DNA of 6,987 nucleotides from CAZFNQ01 sp964652125 (GCA_964652125.1 CAZZAE010000044.1:1-6987); one strand, 5' to 3'; positions 1 through 6,318 are shown, counted from the stretch's first letter. Numbers and translations: made by a program. Notes: generated by a model not told the origin, from the sequence alone.

Positions 1-1
1 T

Positions 2-1276
2 GAGAATAATTTAGCGCTTGATCTAGCGGCTCAATCTATTCGTATTGAAGCACCTATACCTGGCAAAAAGGCGGTAGGAATAGAGGTACCAAACATTAAA
101 CCAGCCACAGTGCGCTTAGCTAGCATTATTTCAAGTAACGAATGGGCTGAATATAAAAACCCTCTGGGCATTGTCATTGGTAAAGATATTTCTGGTACAC
201 CAATCGTTGCAAGTTTGGATAAAATGCCCCACCTTCTAGTTGCTGGACAGACCAATTCAGGTAAATCAGTCATGATAAACTCGGTATTAACGAGCTTGTT
301 GTATCGCAACAGCCCAAGCGACCTTAAACTTATTCTTGTCGACCCTAAACACGTAGAGCTTTCACCTTACAACGACATTCCACACCTACTAACTGGAGTA
401 ATTACAGAACCAGAGAAATGTATAAGCGCTCTAAAGTGGGCAGTAGCTGAAATGGAACGACGTTATCGAACTTTAGCTGATGCCCGTATGCGTAACATTA
501 ACGAATATAACCAGCTTAAAAAAGATGAGGGCATGCCCTACATCGTGATTGTAATTGATGAGCTTGCTGATCTTATGATGATGGCTGCTCGGGACGTTGA
601 AGCACTAATTGTACGGATTGCTCAAAAGGCTCGAGCAGTGGGCATTCACTTAGTTATTGCTACGCAGCGTCCTAGCGTTGATGTTATAACCGGGCTTATT
701 AAGGCCAACATTCCTGCTAGAGTAGCCTTTACAACAACTAGCCAGGTGGATTCTCGAACAATTATAGATATGATGGGTGCGGAAAAGCTACTTGGTATGG
801 GTGACATGCTATTTAGTACCGCCGATATGCCGAAGCCAAAACGTGTACAGGGTGCGCTAATTGAAATTGATGAAGTCCAAAAAGTAACAGACTTCTTACG
901 CTCCCAGCGGCCACCGCAATACAATGACGAAATTATTAGTCAACCGGTGCAAATCAATGGTCGAGGAAGTTCTATGACGGATGTTGATACTGCAAATGAA
1001 CCTGTTTTCCGAGACGCAGTACATGTAGTCGTAGAAGCCCACAAAGCCAGTACTAGCTTATTGCAAAGACGTTTGCGAATAGGTTACGGCAAAGCTGCCC
1101 GTCTTATTGAAACTATGGAAGAGCAGGGCATAATTGGTCCAGCTGATGGTTCACGTCCACGCGAAGTCTTGGTTACAAGCGTAGATGAAGTCTTTGGAGT
1201 CCAAAGAGAGACTGAATCTCCATCTGAACCAGATGTTTATGATGAGATTCCAGATGATGAATCTGAAGAAAGCTAG
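2..1276 (+). CDS. ftsK: DNA translocase FtsK, C-terminal motor and gamma domain (5' end cut by window)
   Basis: FtsK/SpoIIIE is a hexameric, ATP-driven double-stranded DNA pump at the division septum. It clears and aligns chromosome termini and activates XerCD recombination at dif. The reading frame is open from base 2, and the residues before the first possible internal start (GTG at 110) still match the family (IRIEAPIPGKKAVGIEVPN), so that GTG is not the true start and the N-terminal membrane part lies outside the window. Walker A is GQTNSGKS (nt 245-268), a variant of the usual GATGSGKS. Walker B is IVIVIDELADL (around nt 542-574). The family signature ATQRPSVDVITG follows near nt 659-694. 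A short linker leads to the winged-helix gamma domain (about nt 1001-1175, with RRLRIGYGKAARLIETMEEQG), which in known FtsK proteins reads KOPS sequences. The C-terminal tail is acidic. The stop is TAG. Family identity is very secure. Confidence 0.97.
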   Translation, partial: ENNLALDLAAQSIRIEAPIPGKKAVGIEVPNIKPATVRLASIISSNEWAEYKNPLGIVIGKDISGTPIVASLDKMPHLLVAGQTNSGKSVMINSVLTSLLYRNSPSDLKLILVDPKHVELSPYNDIPHLLTGVITEPEKCISALKWAVAEMERRYRTLADARMRNINEYNQLKKDEGMPYIVIVIDELADLMMMAARDVEALIVRIAQKARAVGIHLVIATQRPSVDVITGLIKANIPARVAFTTTSQVDSRTIIDMMGAEKLLGMGDMLFSTADMPKPKRVQGALIEIDEVQKVTDFLRSQRPPQYNDEIISQPVQINGRGSSMTDVDTANEPVFRDAVHVVVEAHKASTSLLQRRLRIGYGKAARLIETMEEQGIIGPADGSRPREVLVTSVDEVFGVQRETESPSEPDVYDEIPDDESEES

Positions 1277-1297
1277 AACCTCTTTATTCATAGATTA

Positions 1298-1328
1298 GTA
1301 ACAGGTTTGGTATATTAAGGCATATAAT
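1298..1328 (+). promoter_or_regulatory. Candidate sigma70-type promoter for the surface-protein gene
   Basis: A perfect -10 hexamer TATAAT lies at 1323-1328 in the 74-bp gap after ftsK. The best -35 is weak: GTAACA at 1298-1303 matches four of six consensus bases, with a long 19-bp spacer. There is no extended -10 TG. Transcription would start near 1335, only about 16 bases before the GTG start, giving a very short leader that would just contain the AAGGA ribosome site at 1337-1341. The -10 is seen directly; promoter activity is inferred. Confidence 0.45.
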
Positions 1329-1350
1329 GTGAGGCTAAGGATCAGCCACA

Positions 1351-3048
1351 GTGAAAAAGACTAATAAGAATAACTCAACTTCAAAATCTTATCTAGCCAA
1401 ACTTCAATTTAAAAACTACTTATCGATAGTGTCTTTAATGATTGTATTTGGAGTAGTCGGTGTAATAATTTTACGGACTTCTTCGGCCGCTACAACTCAA
1501 ATAAAAGTAACCGGTAGAGTTTATGACAGTCGCACTAACTTTGGTCCATCCGGGGTTAGTATTGTTGGTTGCAACAATCACTCAGCGGTCACAACTGCCG
1601 GTGGCTACTGGTCTTTTTATGTTGGCAAAACTGCCTCATACTGCGGCAGAATAGGCTCGGCAGTACCGAGCGGGTGGGTAGGTCCAGTTACAACTGGTAA
1701 TAAGAAAGCTCACGCAACTTCTAAAACTTATGAGTTCCAAATTGCCGGTATAGATTGTGTCCATTATCCAAGTTTAACTTATTGCGACAATAATGCGGAT
1801 TCCTGGGATAGAGCTATTGATTCAGGGGTGGATTTCCGCTATACATCACCACCACCGCCAACTATATCTTCTTTTACGGCTTCACCATCGACAATTACAG
1901 CTGGTCAATCCTCAACATTGACATGGTCTAGCAATGGTACGGCATGTATTCTAGCTTATGGTTCTAATCGCAAAAGTATTGGCAGTAATGGCAGCTTATT
2001 AGTCAGACCTGCCCAAACAATCACTTATTCTCTGACATGCTCAAACACCAGCGGCAATTCAGCAGCTAAAAACCTAACTGTAACGGTCCGAGCAGTGACT
2101 AGTGGTGGTAGTACTGGGGGAAATAGTGGTGGTAGCAGTAGCGGGGGAGGAGCTAGTACCACAACGACACATACCACAACAACTCCACGACCGGCACCAG
2201 ACACCAGTCCACCAACAAAACCGACGAATTTTGTGGCTAAAGTTGATAAAGCCTCTCAGACTATTTTACTTAGCTGGAAGCCATCCAAAGACAATGTCAA
2301 ACTCTCTGGTTATCAAATAGACCGATCAGAAGACCGGCAAAACTGGGATATCTTGATTACCGGCTTAACACTAACAAACTTCAATGATCAAACAGCTAAT
2401 TTCGGGGTCCATTACTATTACCGAGTGAAAGCTGTTGATGCCGCCGGTAATAGCTCAAAATACGCACAGTCTGATACCACTATCGATAGTTTTGTCGCTA
2501 ATGCCAATAAGGATAGTGATACCACTGTAAGTTCGGACGATAACGTAGTCAGTATTTTAATACCAGCCGGTGCACTTAACTCCGATGCATTTTGTAGCTT
2601 GATTACACCAACAGATATATTGCCACCAACTTTTTCAGGGTATAAATTCATTAACGGACCATATAGCCTAACTTGCCGAGATGCCAGTGGAAATACTTTA
2701 ACTGGTTTTGAAAAACCATTAGTTCTAAGTGCCAAAATTGATCGCAACTCATTAACTGGGATAAAACAAGTTCAATACTTTGGCCAAAAAGATGATGGTT
2801 CTTGGGATCCTCTTAAAATATTAACTCACGATAAGAAAACTCTCAGTGACACAGTAGATCCATCAAGTTACCTAACTTTTGTGATTATGGGCAAGCAAAA
2901 GAAAACTTCTGCAATATTCGTTTTGGTTAAGCTACTGTTAATTTTGGCGATAATACTAATCCTTATTAGATTTGTAGTGAGATTAGTCCTACGTAAGCGA
3001 GCGGAGCAACAATACGAAGATTATCTACATAAGTCTGAAGGCCTATAG
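1351..3048 (+). CDS. Exported multi-domain (Ig-like / FnIII / ZU5-like) surface protein with N- and C-terminal membrane segments
   Basis: No named homologue is recognised. The 565 residues show a Lys-rich N-terminus, a hydrophobic segment (about 24-42) ending in SSAATT that could be a signal peptide or an anchor, and a beta-rich domain (about 50-165). A Pro run (167-170) is followed by an Ig-like domain of a type common in CPR proteins (171-247; TASPSTITAGQSSTLTWS). A Gly/Ser then Thr/Pro linker (251-290) precedes a fibronectin type III domain (about 287-378; YYYRVKAVDAAGNSS). A ZU5-like domain follows (about 394-512; SILIPAGAL, then GSWDPL). A strong transmembrane helix (about 520-543) is followed by a basic RKR and a short cytoplasmic tail. 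Eight cysteines fall two per short stretch (74/98, 136/145, 199/230, 415/442), which suits extracellular disulfides. No LPxTG sorting signal is seen at the C-terminus. The GTG start is forced: an in-frame stop lies at 1336-1338 with no ATG between, and AAGGA is at 1337-1341. The role is probably adhesion or envelope structure, by inference only. Confidence 0.85.
   Translation: MKKTNKNNSTSKSYLAKLQFKNYLSIVSLMIVFGVVGVIILRTSSAATTQIKVTGRVYDSRTNFGPSGVSIVGCNNHSAVTTAGGYWSFYVGKTASYCGRIGSAVPSGWVGPVTTGNKKAHATSKTYEFQIAGIDCVHYPSLTYCDNNADSWDRAIDSGVDFRYTSPPPPTISSFTASPSTITAGQSSTLTWSSNGTACILAYGSNRKSIGSNGSLLVRPAQTITYSLTCSNTSGNSAAKNLTVTVRAVTSGGSTGGNSGGSSSGGGASTTTTHTTTTPRPAPDTSPPTKPTNFVAKVDKASQTILLSWKPSKDNVKLSGYQIDRSEDRQNWDILITGLTLTNFNDQTANFGVHYYYRVKAVDAAGNSSKYAQSDTTIDSFVANANKDSDTTVSSDDNVVSILIPAGALNSDAFCSLITPTDILPPTFSGYKFINGPYSLTCRDASGNTLTGFEKPLVLSAKIDRNSLTGIKQVQYFGQKDDGSWDPLKILTHDKKTLSDTVDPSSYLTFVIMGKQKKTSAIFVLVKLLLILAIILILIRFVVRLVLRKRAEQQYEDYLHKSEGL
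1655..1671 (+). repeat. Intragenic perfect inverted repeat (6-bp stem, 5-nt loop)
   Basis: GCTCGG at 1655-1660 and CCGAGC at 1666-1671 are exact reverse complements separated by CAGTA. The element lies inside the surface-protein gene and is GC-rich against an AT-rich background. No T-tract follows, so it is not an intrinsic terminator. It may be chance or a local mRNA hairpin. Confidence 0.3.
2101..2184 (+). repeat. Low-complexity Gly/Ser-Thr linker-coding tract in the surface protein
   Basis: The DNA is built from near-repeated GGT/AGT/GGG codons (Gly/Ser, residues 251-268) followed by ACC/ACA/ACG codons (Thr-rich, about 270-278). It encodes a flexible, extended spacer between the Ig-like and FnIII domains. 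The imperfect triplet repetition could vary in length between strains by slippage. Confidence 0.7.
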
Positions 3049-3070
3049 CTCATAAACTACTATTAAATTG

Positions 3071-3099
3071 TTGACTAACAGGGGCGAATAGACTATAGT
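3071..3099 (+). promoter_or_regulatory. Sigma70-type promoter for the rpsF-ssb-rpsR-efp-tlyA cluster
   Basis: TTGACT (3071-3076, five of six consensus) and TATAGT (3094-3099, five of six) are separated by exactly 17 bp. This is the best promoter match I see in the window, and it sits in the gap between the surface-protein gene and rpsF. Predicted transcription starts at about 3105-3107, leaving a leader of roughly 64 bases before the preferred TTG start of rpsF. No comparable promoter is seen in the short downstream gaps, so it probably serves the whole cluster. Confidence 0.8.
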
Positions 3100-3121
3100 A
3101 AACCTGAAATATTAACTTCAG

Positions 3122-3149
3122 CTTGCATCCACTTGAGACTGCAGGCAAG
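3122..3149 (+). promoter_or_regulatory. Possible hairpin in the rpsF mRNA leader
   Basis: CTTGC (3122-3126) can pair with GCAAG (3145-3149) around an 18-nt loop, between the predicted transcription start and the ribosome site. In many bacteria an rpsF leader RNA binds the S6:S18 complex for autoregulation. I do not see the CCG element expected of that motif here, so an autoregulatory role is only a possibility. Confidence 0.2.
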
Positions 3150-3156
3150 ATCCAAT

Positions 3157-3163
3157 GGAAGGA
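3157..3163 (+). promoter_or_regulatory. Shine-Dalgarno site that favours the TTG start of rpsF
   Basis: GGAAGGA ends six bases before TTG at 3170, an ideal spacing. The upstream ATG at 3155 overlaps this site and has only a weak CAGG-type sequence before it. The site therefore argues that translation of S6 begins at the TTG. Confidence 0.65.
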
Positions 3164-3169
3164 AACACC

Positions 3170-3562
3170 TTGAATCAATACGAAATCGCTGTTTTGTACG
3201 ATCCTGGTCTAGAAATTGACCTGGAAAAAACAGAAAGCAAAATCAAGAAAATATTTAAAGATAACGGTGGTAAAGTAGTAAAAACTGATAATTGGGGTAA
3301 GCGCAAACTAGCATATCCCATTAATAAGCAAGATCACGCCGTTTACGTTTTTTATAGTGTAGATTTACCTTCAGAGGGAGTTCGTAAAGTAGAGTCAATG
3401 CTAAATATAGCCGATGAAGTAATAAGATTTTTAATTACTAAACCTGACATCAAAGCTATGGCTAAAGCTGAAGCTGCACGGGCCAAGGTGGCAGCACGTG
3501 GTGAACCACCGGCTGGCGCAGAGGAAGATAACAATTCCAGCTCCAACGGGGAAGAAGAGTAA
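3170..3562 (+). CDS. rpsF: 30S ribosomal protein S6
   Basis: S6 binds the central domain of 16S rRNA as a heterodimer with S18, whose gene rpsR lies two genes downstream. From the TTG start the product is 130 residues and opens MNQYEIAVLYDP, matching the family N-terminus (Met, two residues, then Tyr-Glu). DNWGKRKLAYPI (about residues 40-51) and DEVIRFLITK (about 82-91) are the family signatures. The alternative ATG at 3155 would add MEGNT, which is untypical and overlaps the Shine-Dalgarno site. After the roughly 95-residue fold comes an Ala/Lys then Glu/Asn/Ser-rich tail of about 35 residues, probably disordered. Such tails vary widely in the family. It is the first gene of the cluster, 54 bp before ssb. 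Confidence 0.95.
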   Translation: MNQYEIAVLYDPGLEIDLEKTESKIKKIFKDNGGKVVKTDNWGKRKLAYPINKQDHAVYVFYSVDLPSEGVRKVESMLNIADEVIRFLITKPDIKAMAKAEAARAKVAARGEPPAGAEEDNNSSSNGEEE

Positions 3563-3616
3563 AATAATGTCTAGCACCAATAAGGAAAATAGCTAAAGGA
3601 ACCACAAGGAGAGAAT

Positions 3617-4102
3617 ATGGCACGAAGTTTTAACCAAGTGATACTCATGGGTAACCTGACGCGGGACCCAGAACTACGTCAAATACCTAGCGGTCAAAGC
3701 GTTGTTAGCTTTAGCTTAGCACTAAATCGGAGCTACAAAGATGGTAGCGGCGAATGGCAAGAAGCCACTGATTATATCGACTGCGTAGCGTGGGCCGGTT
3801 TAGCAGAACGTGTAGCTCAATATTTAAGTAAAGGACGACGATGCATGGTAGTTGGCCGCTTACAAAGCCGTAGCTGGGAACAAGACGGCCAAAAGCGAAG
3901 TAAGGTGGAAGTATTGGCCAATGACGTTACATTTTTAGATAACCGCGGTACCGGTGGAGGTGAAAACTCAAGTTTTGATCAAACCCCGTCATCTGAAAAG
4001 TCAGATGATAAGCCAAAGCCTAGTAAAAAGGTTAAAGACGATGACGTTAAAATAGAAGACATAGGTGATGAACCTATTAATCTCGATGATATTCCGTTTT
4101 AA
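3617..4102 (+). CDS. ssb: Single-stranded DNA-binding protein
   Basis: SSB coats single-stranded DNA in replication, repair and recombination, normally as a tetramer, and recruits partners through its C-terminal tip. The 161-residue product has an N-terminal OB fold (about 1-108) with NQVILMGNLTRDPELR at 6-21, the DYIDCVAWAGLAERVAQYL region (52-70) and VVGRLQSRSW (78-87). A Gly/Ser/Lys/Asp-rich disordered linker (about 110-150) leads to the acidic tip LDDIPF, the canonical partner-binding motif. A strong ribosome site AAGGAG (3606-3611) lies five bases before the ATG. Its position between rpsF and rpsR matches the common bacterial arrangement, which supports it being the main housekeeping SSB and not a plasmid or phage copy. 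Confidence 0.97.
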   Translation: MARSFNQVILMGNLTRDPELRQIPSGQSVVSFSLALNRSYKDGSGEWQEATDYIDCVAWAGLAERVAQYLSKGRRCMVVGRLQSRSWEQDGQKRSKVEVLANDVTFLDNRGTGGGENSSFDQTPSSEKSDDKPKPSKKVKDDDVKIEDIGDEPINLDDIPF

Positions 4103-4137
4103 AAACAAGTATTTAGAATCAACTGAAAGGATAAAAC

Positions 4138-4341
4138 ATGGCGAAAATTTTTAAGCAAAGAACTGATATTCCTTATTTCGATTATAAGGATTTTAAGACT
4201 CTTCAGCGATATGTAAATATTTACGGTCAGATTGAAACTCGTAAAAAGACTGGTCTTACTGAGAGTCAGCAACGTGGTCTGGCTAAAGCTATAAAGCGCG
4301 CACGTCACATAGCTTTGCTTCCATTCGTTTCTAACGGTTAG
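4138..4341 (+). CDS. rpsR: 30S ribosomal protein S18 (short form)
   Basis: S18 is the partner of S6 on the 30S platform. The 67-residue product carries the family core: FDYKD at 14-18, then the near-invariant AKAIKRARHIALLPF at 49-63. It is shorter than the 75-residue E. coli protein, mostly at the N-terminus, and has no cysteine, so there is no zinc site. The usual V/LPxRITG segment reads ETRKKTG (about 33-39), a noticeable divergence in an otherwise conserved stretch. AAGG at 4127-4130 lies seven bases before the ATG. rplI (L9), which commonly follows, is absent; efp begins nine bases after the stop. Confidence 0.96.
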   Translation: MAKIFKQRTDIPYFDYKDFKTLQRYVNIYGQIETRKKTGLTESQQRGLAKAIKRARHIALLPFVSNG

Positions 4342-4350
4342 GTATTAGCA

Positions 4351-4917
4351 ATGGCACTTGGTGTAACAGATCTCAAAAAAGGACAAGTGTTTCAACTCGA
4401 TGGTGTCCCTTACCGCGTAGTGGAGTATGGGCAAAAAGTAATGGGTCGAGGTGGTTCAATTGTAAACGTCAAAATTAAGAGCTTAATCGATGGTAAAGTT
4501 CTAGATAAAACATTTAAGGGTAATGATACCATTAAGGCTGCTGATATCACTAACAAAAACGTGCAATATCTCTATAGCAACGGAACCAACTTCTACTTTA
4601 TGGACGAAAAGACTTATGAACAATTTGAACTACCTTCCGAAGATATCAAAGAACTATCTGGCTACATGAAGGAAGGGGATACAATACAGGCCCAACTATT
4701 TAGTGGCCGAGTTATTAATGTCGAGCTTCCTAAAAATGTAGCACTTATTGTTAAGCATACGGAAGATGCAGTAAAAGGTGATACTAGTAGTGCAATTACC
4801 AAGGATGCCCAGCTTGAAACTGGAATAACTATAAAGGTTCCTGCATTTATTAAAACTGGCGACATTATAAGCGTTGATACTACTACCGGAGCTTATCGGG
4901 AACGCATTAAAAAATAA
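4351..4917 (+). CDS. efp: Translation elongation factor P, Arg-type loop
   Basis: EF-P binds between the ribosomal P and E sites and speeds peptide bonds at consecutive prolines. The 188 residues have the normal three-domain layout: KOW-like domain I (about 1-63), OB domain II (64-125) and OB domain III (128-186), with the family signature near QLETGITIKVPAFIKTGD (154-171). The tip of the domain I loop, which reaches the peptidyl-transferase centre, reads MGRG (31-34), with Arg33 (codon 4447-4449) where E. coli has the modified Lys34. Aligned without gaps to the Pseudomonas-type loop (SGRN), this Arg falls on the residue rhamnosylated by EarP. No modification enzyme is in the window. The ribosome site is weak (AGG at 4340-4342, overlapping the rpsR stop), and translational coupling to rpsR is likely. 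Confidence 0.97.
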   Translation: MALGVTDLKKGQVFQLDGVPYRVVEYGQKVMGRGGSIVNVKIKSLIDGKVLDKTFKGNDTIKAADITNKNVQYLYSNGTNFYFMDEKTYEQFELPSEDIKELSGYMKEGDTIQAQLFSGRVINVELPKNVALIVKHTEDAVKGDTSSAITKDAQLETGITIKVPAFIKTGDIISVDTTTGAYRERIKK

Positions 4918-4918
4918 A

Positions 4919-5644
4919 ATGGCAAATAATAGATTAGATGTCGCTCTAGTAGAGAAGGGTTTGGTGCCAACTCGTAGCCAAGCTCTATCGTATATAAAAC
5001 TTGGGTTAGTGCGCGTTAATGATCAAATAGTCACTAAACCCGGACAACAAGTAAATACAAATGATAAAATAAAACTTAACGCCGGTGAACAATATGTATC
5101 ACGCGCTGCTCTTAAACTTGATTCTGTAGCTGAAGCCCTCAATATAAATTTTAAGAATAAGATAGTACTAGATGTAGGCTCAAGTACTGGCGGGTTTAGC
5201 GACTATGCCCTAAAACACGGAGCTAAAAAGGTTGTTGCCGTTGACGTGGGCACAAATCAAATGCATCCAAATCTTAGATCCGATAAAAGAATTGAATTAC
5301 ATGAACAAACCGACATCCGCAATTTCGTGAAAGATCAAAACCAAAAAATAGACATTGTTGTAATTGATGTTTCGTTTATATCTCTAACCAAAATTTTGCC
5401 AGCCGTAATATCAATTTGTCAAACCCAAACTTTAATACTAGCAATGGTAAAACCTCAATTTGAAGCTACCCAAAACAACCAAAAAAGCAGGGGTATAATT
5501 AAAAATGAACACATTAGGCGAGAGATTTTTAAGGAGTTCGAAATCTGGGTACAAAAGTTATTCAAAATATTAGGTAAAGCTGACTCAAGCGTTAGTGGTG
5601 AGAAGGGCAACAAAGAACGCTTTTACCTGATTAAAGCCTTGTAG
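4919..5644 (+). CDS. tlyA: TlyA-family S4-domain / FtsJ-like rRNA 2'-O-methyltransferase
   Basis: Known TlyA proteins methylate ribose 2'-OH groups of rRNA in mycobacteria (conferring capreomycin sensitivity), and some members are called haemolysins. From ATG 4919 the product is 241 residues. An N-terminal S4 RNA-binding domain (about 4-54; NRLDVALVEKGLVPTRSQA) is followed by the linker YVSRAALKL and a Rossmann methyltransferase domain. The SAM-binding motif is VLDVGSSTGGFSDYAL (83-98). A K-D-K-E catalytic tetrad can be assigned as Lys66, Asp150 (VIDVSFIS), Lys178 (MVKPQFE) and Glu233 (NKERFYL). An in-frame TTG at 4874 would overlap efp by 44 bases and add untypical residues, so the ATG one base after the efp stop is preferred. 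There is no Shine-Dalgarno sequence in the A-rich junction, suggesting reinitiation after efp. The exact rRNA target is not deducible. Confidence 0.92.
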   Translation: MANNRLDVALVEKGLVPTRSQALSYIKLGLVRVNDQIVTKPGQQVNTNDKIKLNAGEQYVSRAALKLDSVAEALNINFKNKIVLDVGSSTGGFSDYALKHGAKKVVAVDVGTNQMHPNLRSDKRIELHEQTDIRNFVKDQNQKIDIVVIDVSFISLTKILPAVISICQTQTLILAMVKPQFEATQNNQKSRGIIKNEHIRREIFKEFEIWVQKLFKILGKADSSVSGEKGNKERFYLIKAL

Positions 5645-5656
5645 TACACTGCAGGT

Positions 5657-6310
5657 ATGTATTTTAAGAGCCGAGCTGATGCCGGTATAGAACTAGCCGC
5701 CGGACTTACTAAATATAATGGCTTAAACACTACCATAATCGCATTGAGTGATGGAGGAGTTGTCGTGGGAATGCAGATAGCCACAAAGCTACACTGTCCA
5801 CTTACTCTACTTATGACGGCTGCCATAGAACTTCCAGGTGAGATTGATCCTGTGGCGGTAATAGATCAAGATGGCATTTTTACCTATAACAACATGTACT
5901 CACCTGGTGAGCTTGAAGAGTTTGATATGGAATATCATCATTATATTGAGCAGCTAAAACTAGAAAAATTGCATCGTCTACACCGACTCATGGGCAAGAG
6001 TGGACTAATTCGTAAAGATTTACTACGCGGCCGTAACATTATTTTAGTATCTGATGGTTTGAGCACAGGTTTTTCTCTTGAAGCTGTTGTTGACTACCTA
6101 AAGTCAATTGAAGTTGGCAAACTAATTGCTGCGGTACCTCTGGCCACTGTTGGGGCAGTAGATAGGATGCATATTTTAACGGATGAAATACATTGTTTGA
6201 GTGTGGTCGACAATTACATTGATACAAATCATTACTATGATGACAATAGAATTCCCAGCCACCAAGCCATTATTAATATGGTAGAGAACATCGTCGAACA
6301 TTGGCGCTAA
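5657..6310 (+). CDS. COG1926-type phosphoribosyltransferase-domain protein with altered active site
   Basis: The 217-residue product resembles predicted type I phosphoribosyltransferases of the COG1926 group. The start YFKSRADAGIELAAGL mirrors their F-x-x-R-x-x-A-G opening. IIALSDGGVVVGMQIA (27-42) matches the Gly-Gly-Val strand-turn. IILVSDGLSTGFS (128-140) is the PRPP loop. Key differences are visible: the PRPP loop keeps only one of its two acidic residues (Ser132-Asp133 in place of Asp-Asp), Asp32 replaces the usual Arg/Lys before Gly-Gly, and the Arg-Lys pair normally found after the second strand is missing (MTAAIELPG, 53-61). The enzyme may be specialised or non-catalytic; no substrate can be assigned. 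The ATG lies in the same frame as tlyA, 12 bases after its TAG, with AGG only one base upstream, so it probably depends on upstream translation. It is the last gene of the cluster. Confidence 0.75.
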   Translation: MYFKSRADAGIELAAGLTKYNGLNTTIIALSDGGVVVGMQIATKLHCPLTLLMTAAIELPGEIDPVAVIDQDGIFTYNNMYSPGELEEFDMEYHHYIEQLKLEKLHRLHRLMGKSGLIRKDLLRGRNIILVSDGLSTGFSLEAVVDYLKSIEVGKLIAAVPLATVGAVDRMHILTDEIHCLSVVDNYIDTNHYYDDNRIPSHQAIINMVENIVEHWR

Positions 6311-6318
6311 GTCGAAAA

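Noticed and set aside
110..112. GTG at 110 as the FtsK start
   Set aside because: The frame is open to the window edge and the 36 codons upstream encode recognisable FtsK sequence, so this is an internal Val codon.
2621..2650. LPxTG-like sortase signal in the surface protein (LPPTF, residues 424-428)
   Set aside because: It lies about 95 residues before the C-terminal membrane helix inside a predicted folded domain, not directly before a hydrophobic tail, and the fourth-to-fifth residues do not match.
3100..3169. S6:S18-binding autoregulatory RNA motif in the rpsF leader
   Set aside because: A weak hairpin exists but I cannot find the CCG element expected of the motif. A covariance-model search would be needed to claim it.
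3567..3596. Nine-codon mini-ORF (ATG ... TAA) between rpsF and ssb, possibly a leader peptide
   Set aside because: It is very short, has no well-spaced ribosome site, and encodes nothing resembling an attenuation peptide. Chance is the simpler explanation.
4874..4918. Extended TlyA start at TTG 4874
   Set aside because: It overlaps efp by 44 bases, lacks a Shine-Dalgarno sequence and adds residues not expected before the S4 domain. ATG 4919 fits the family start.
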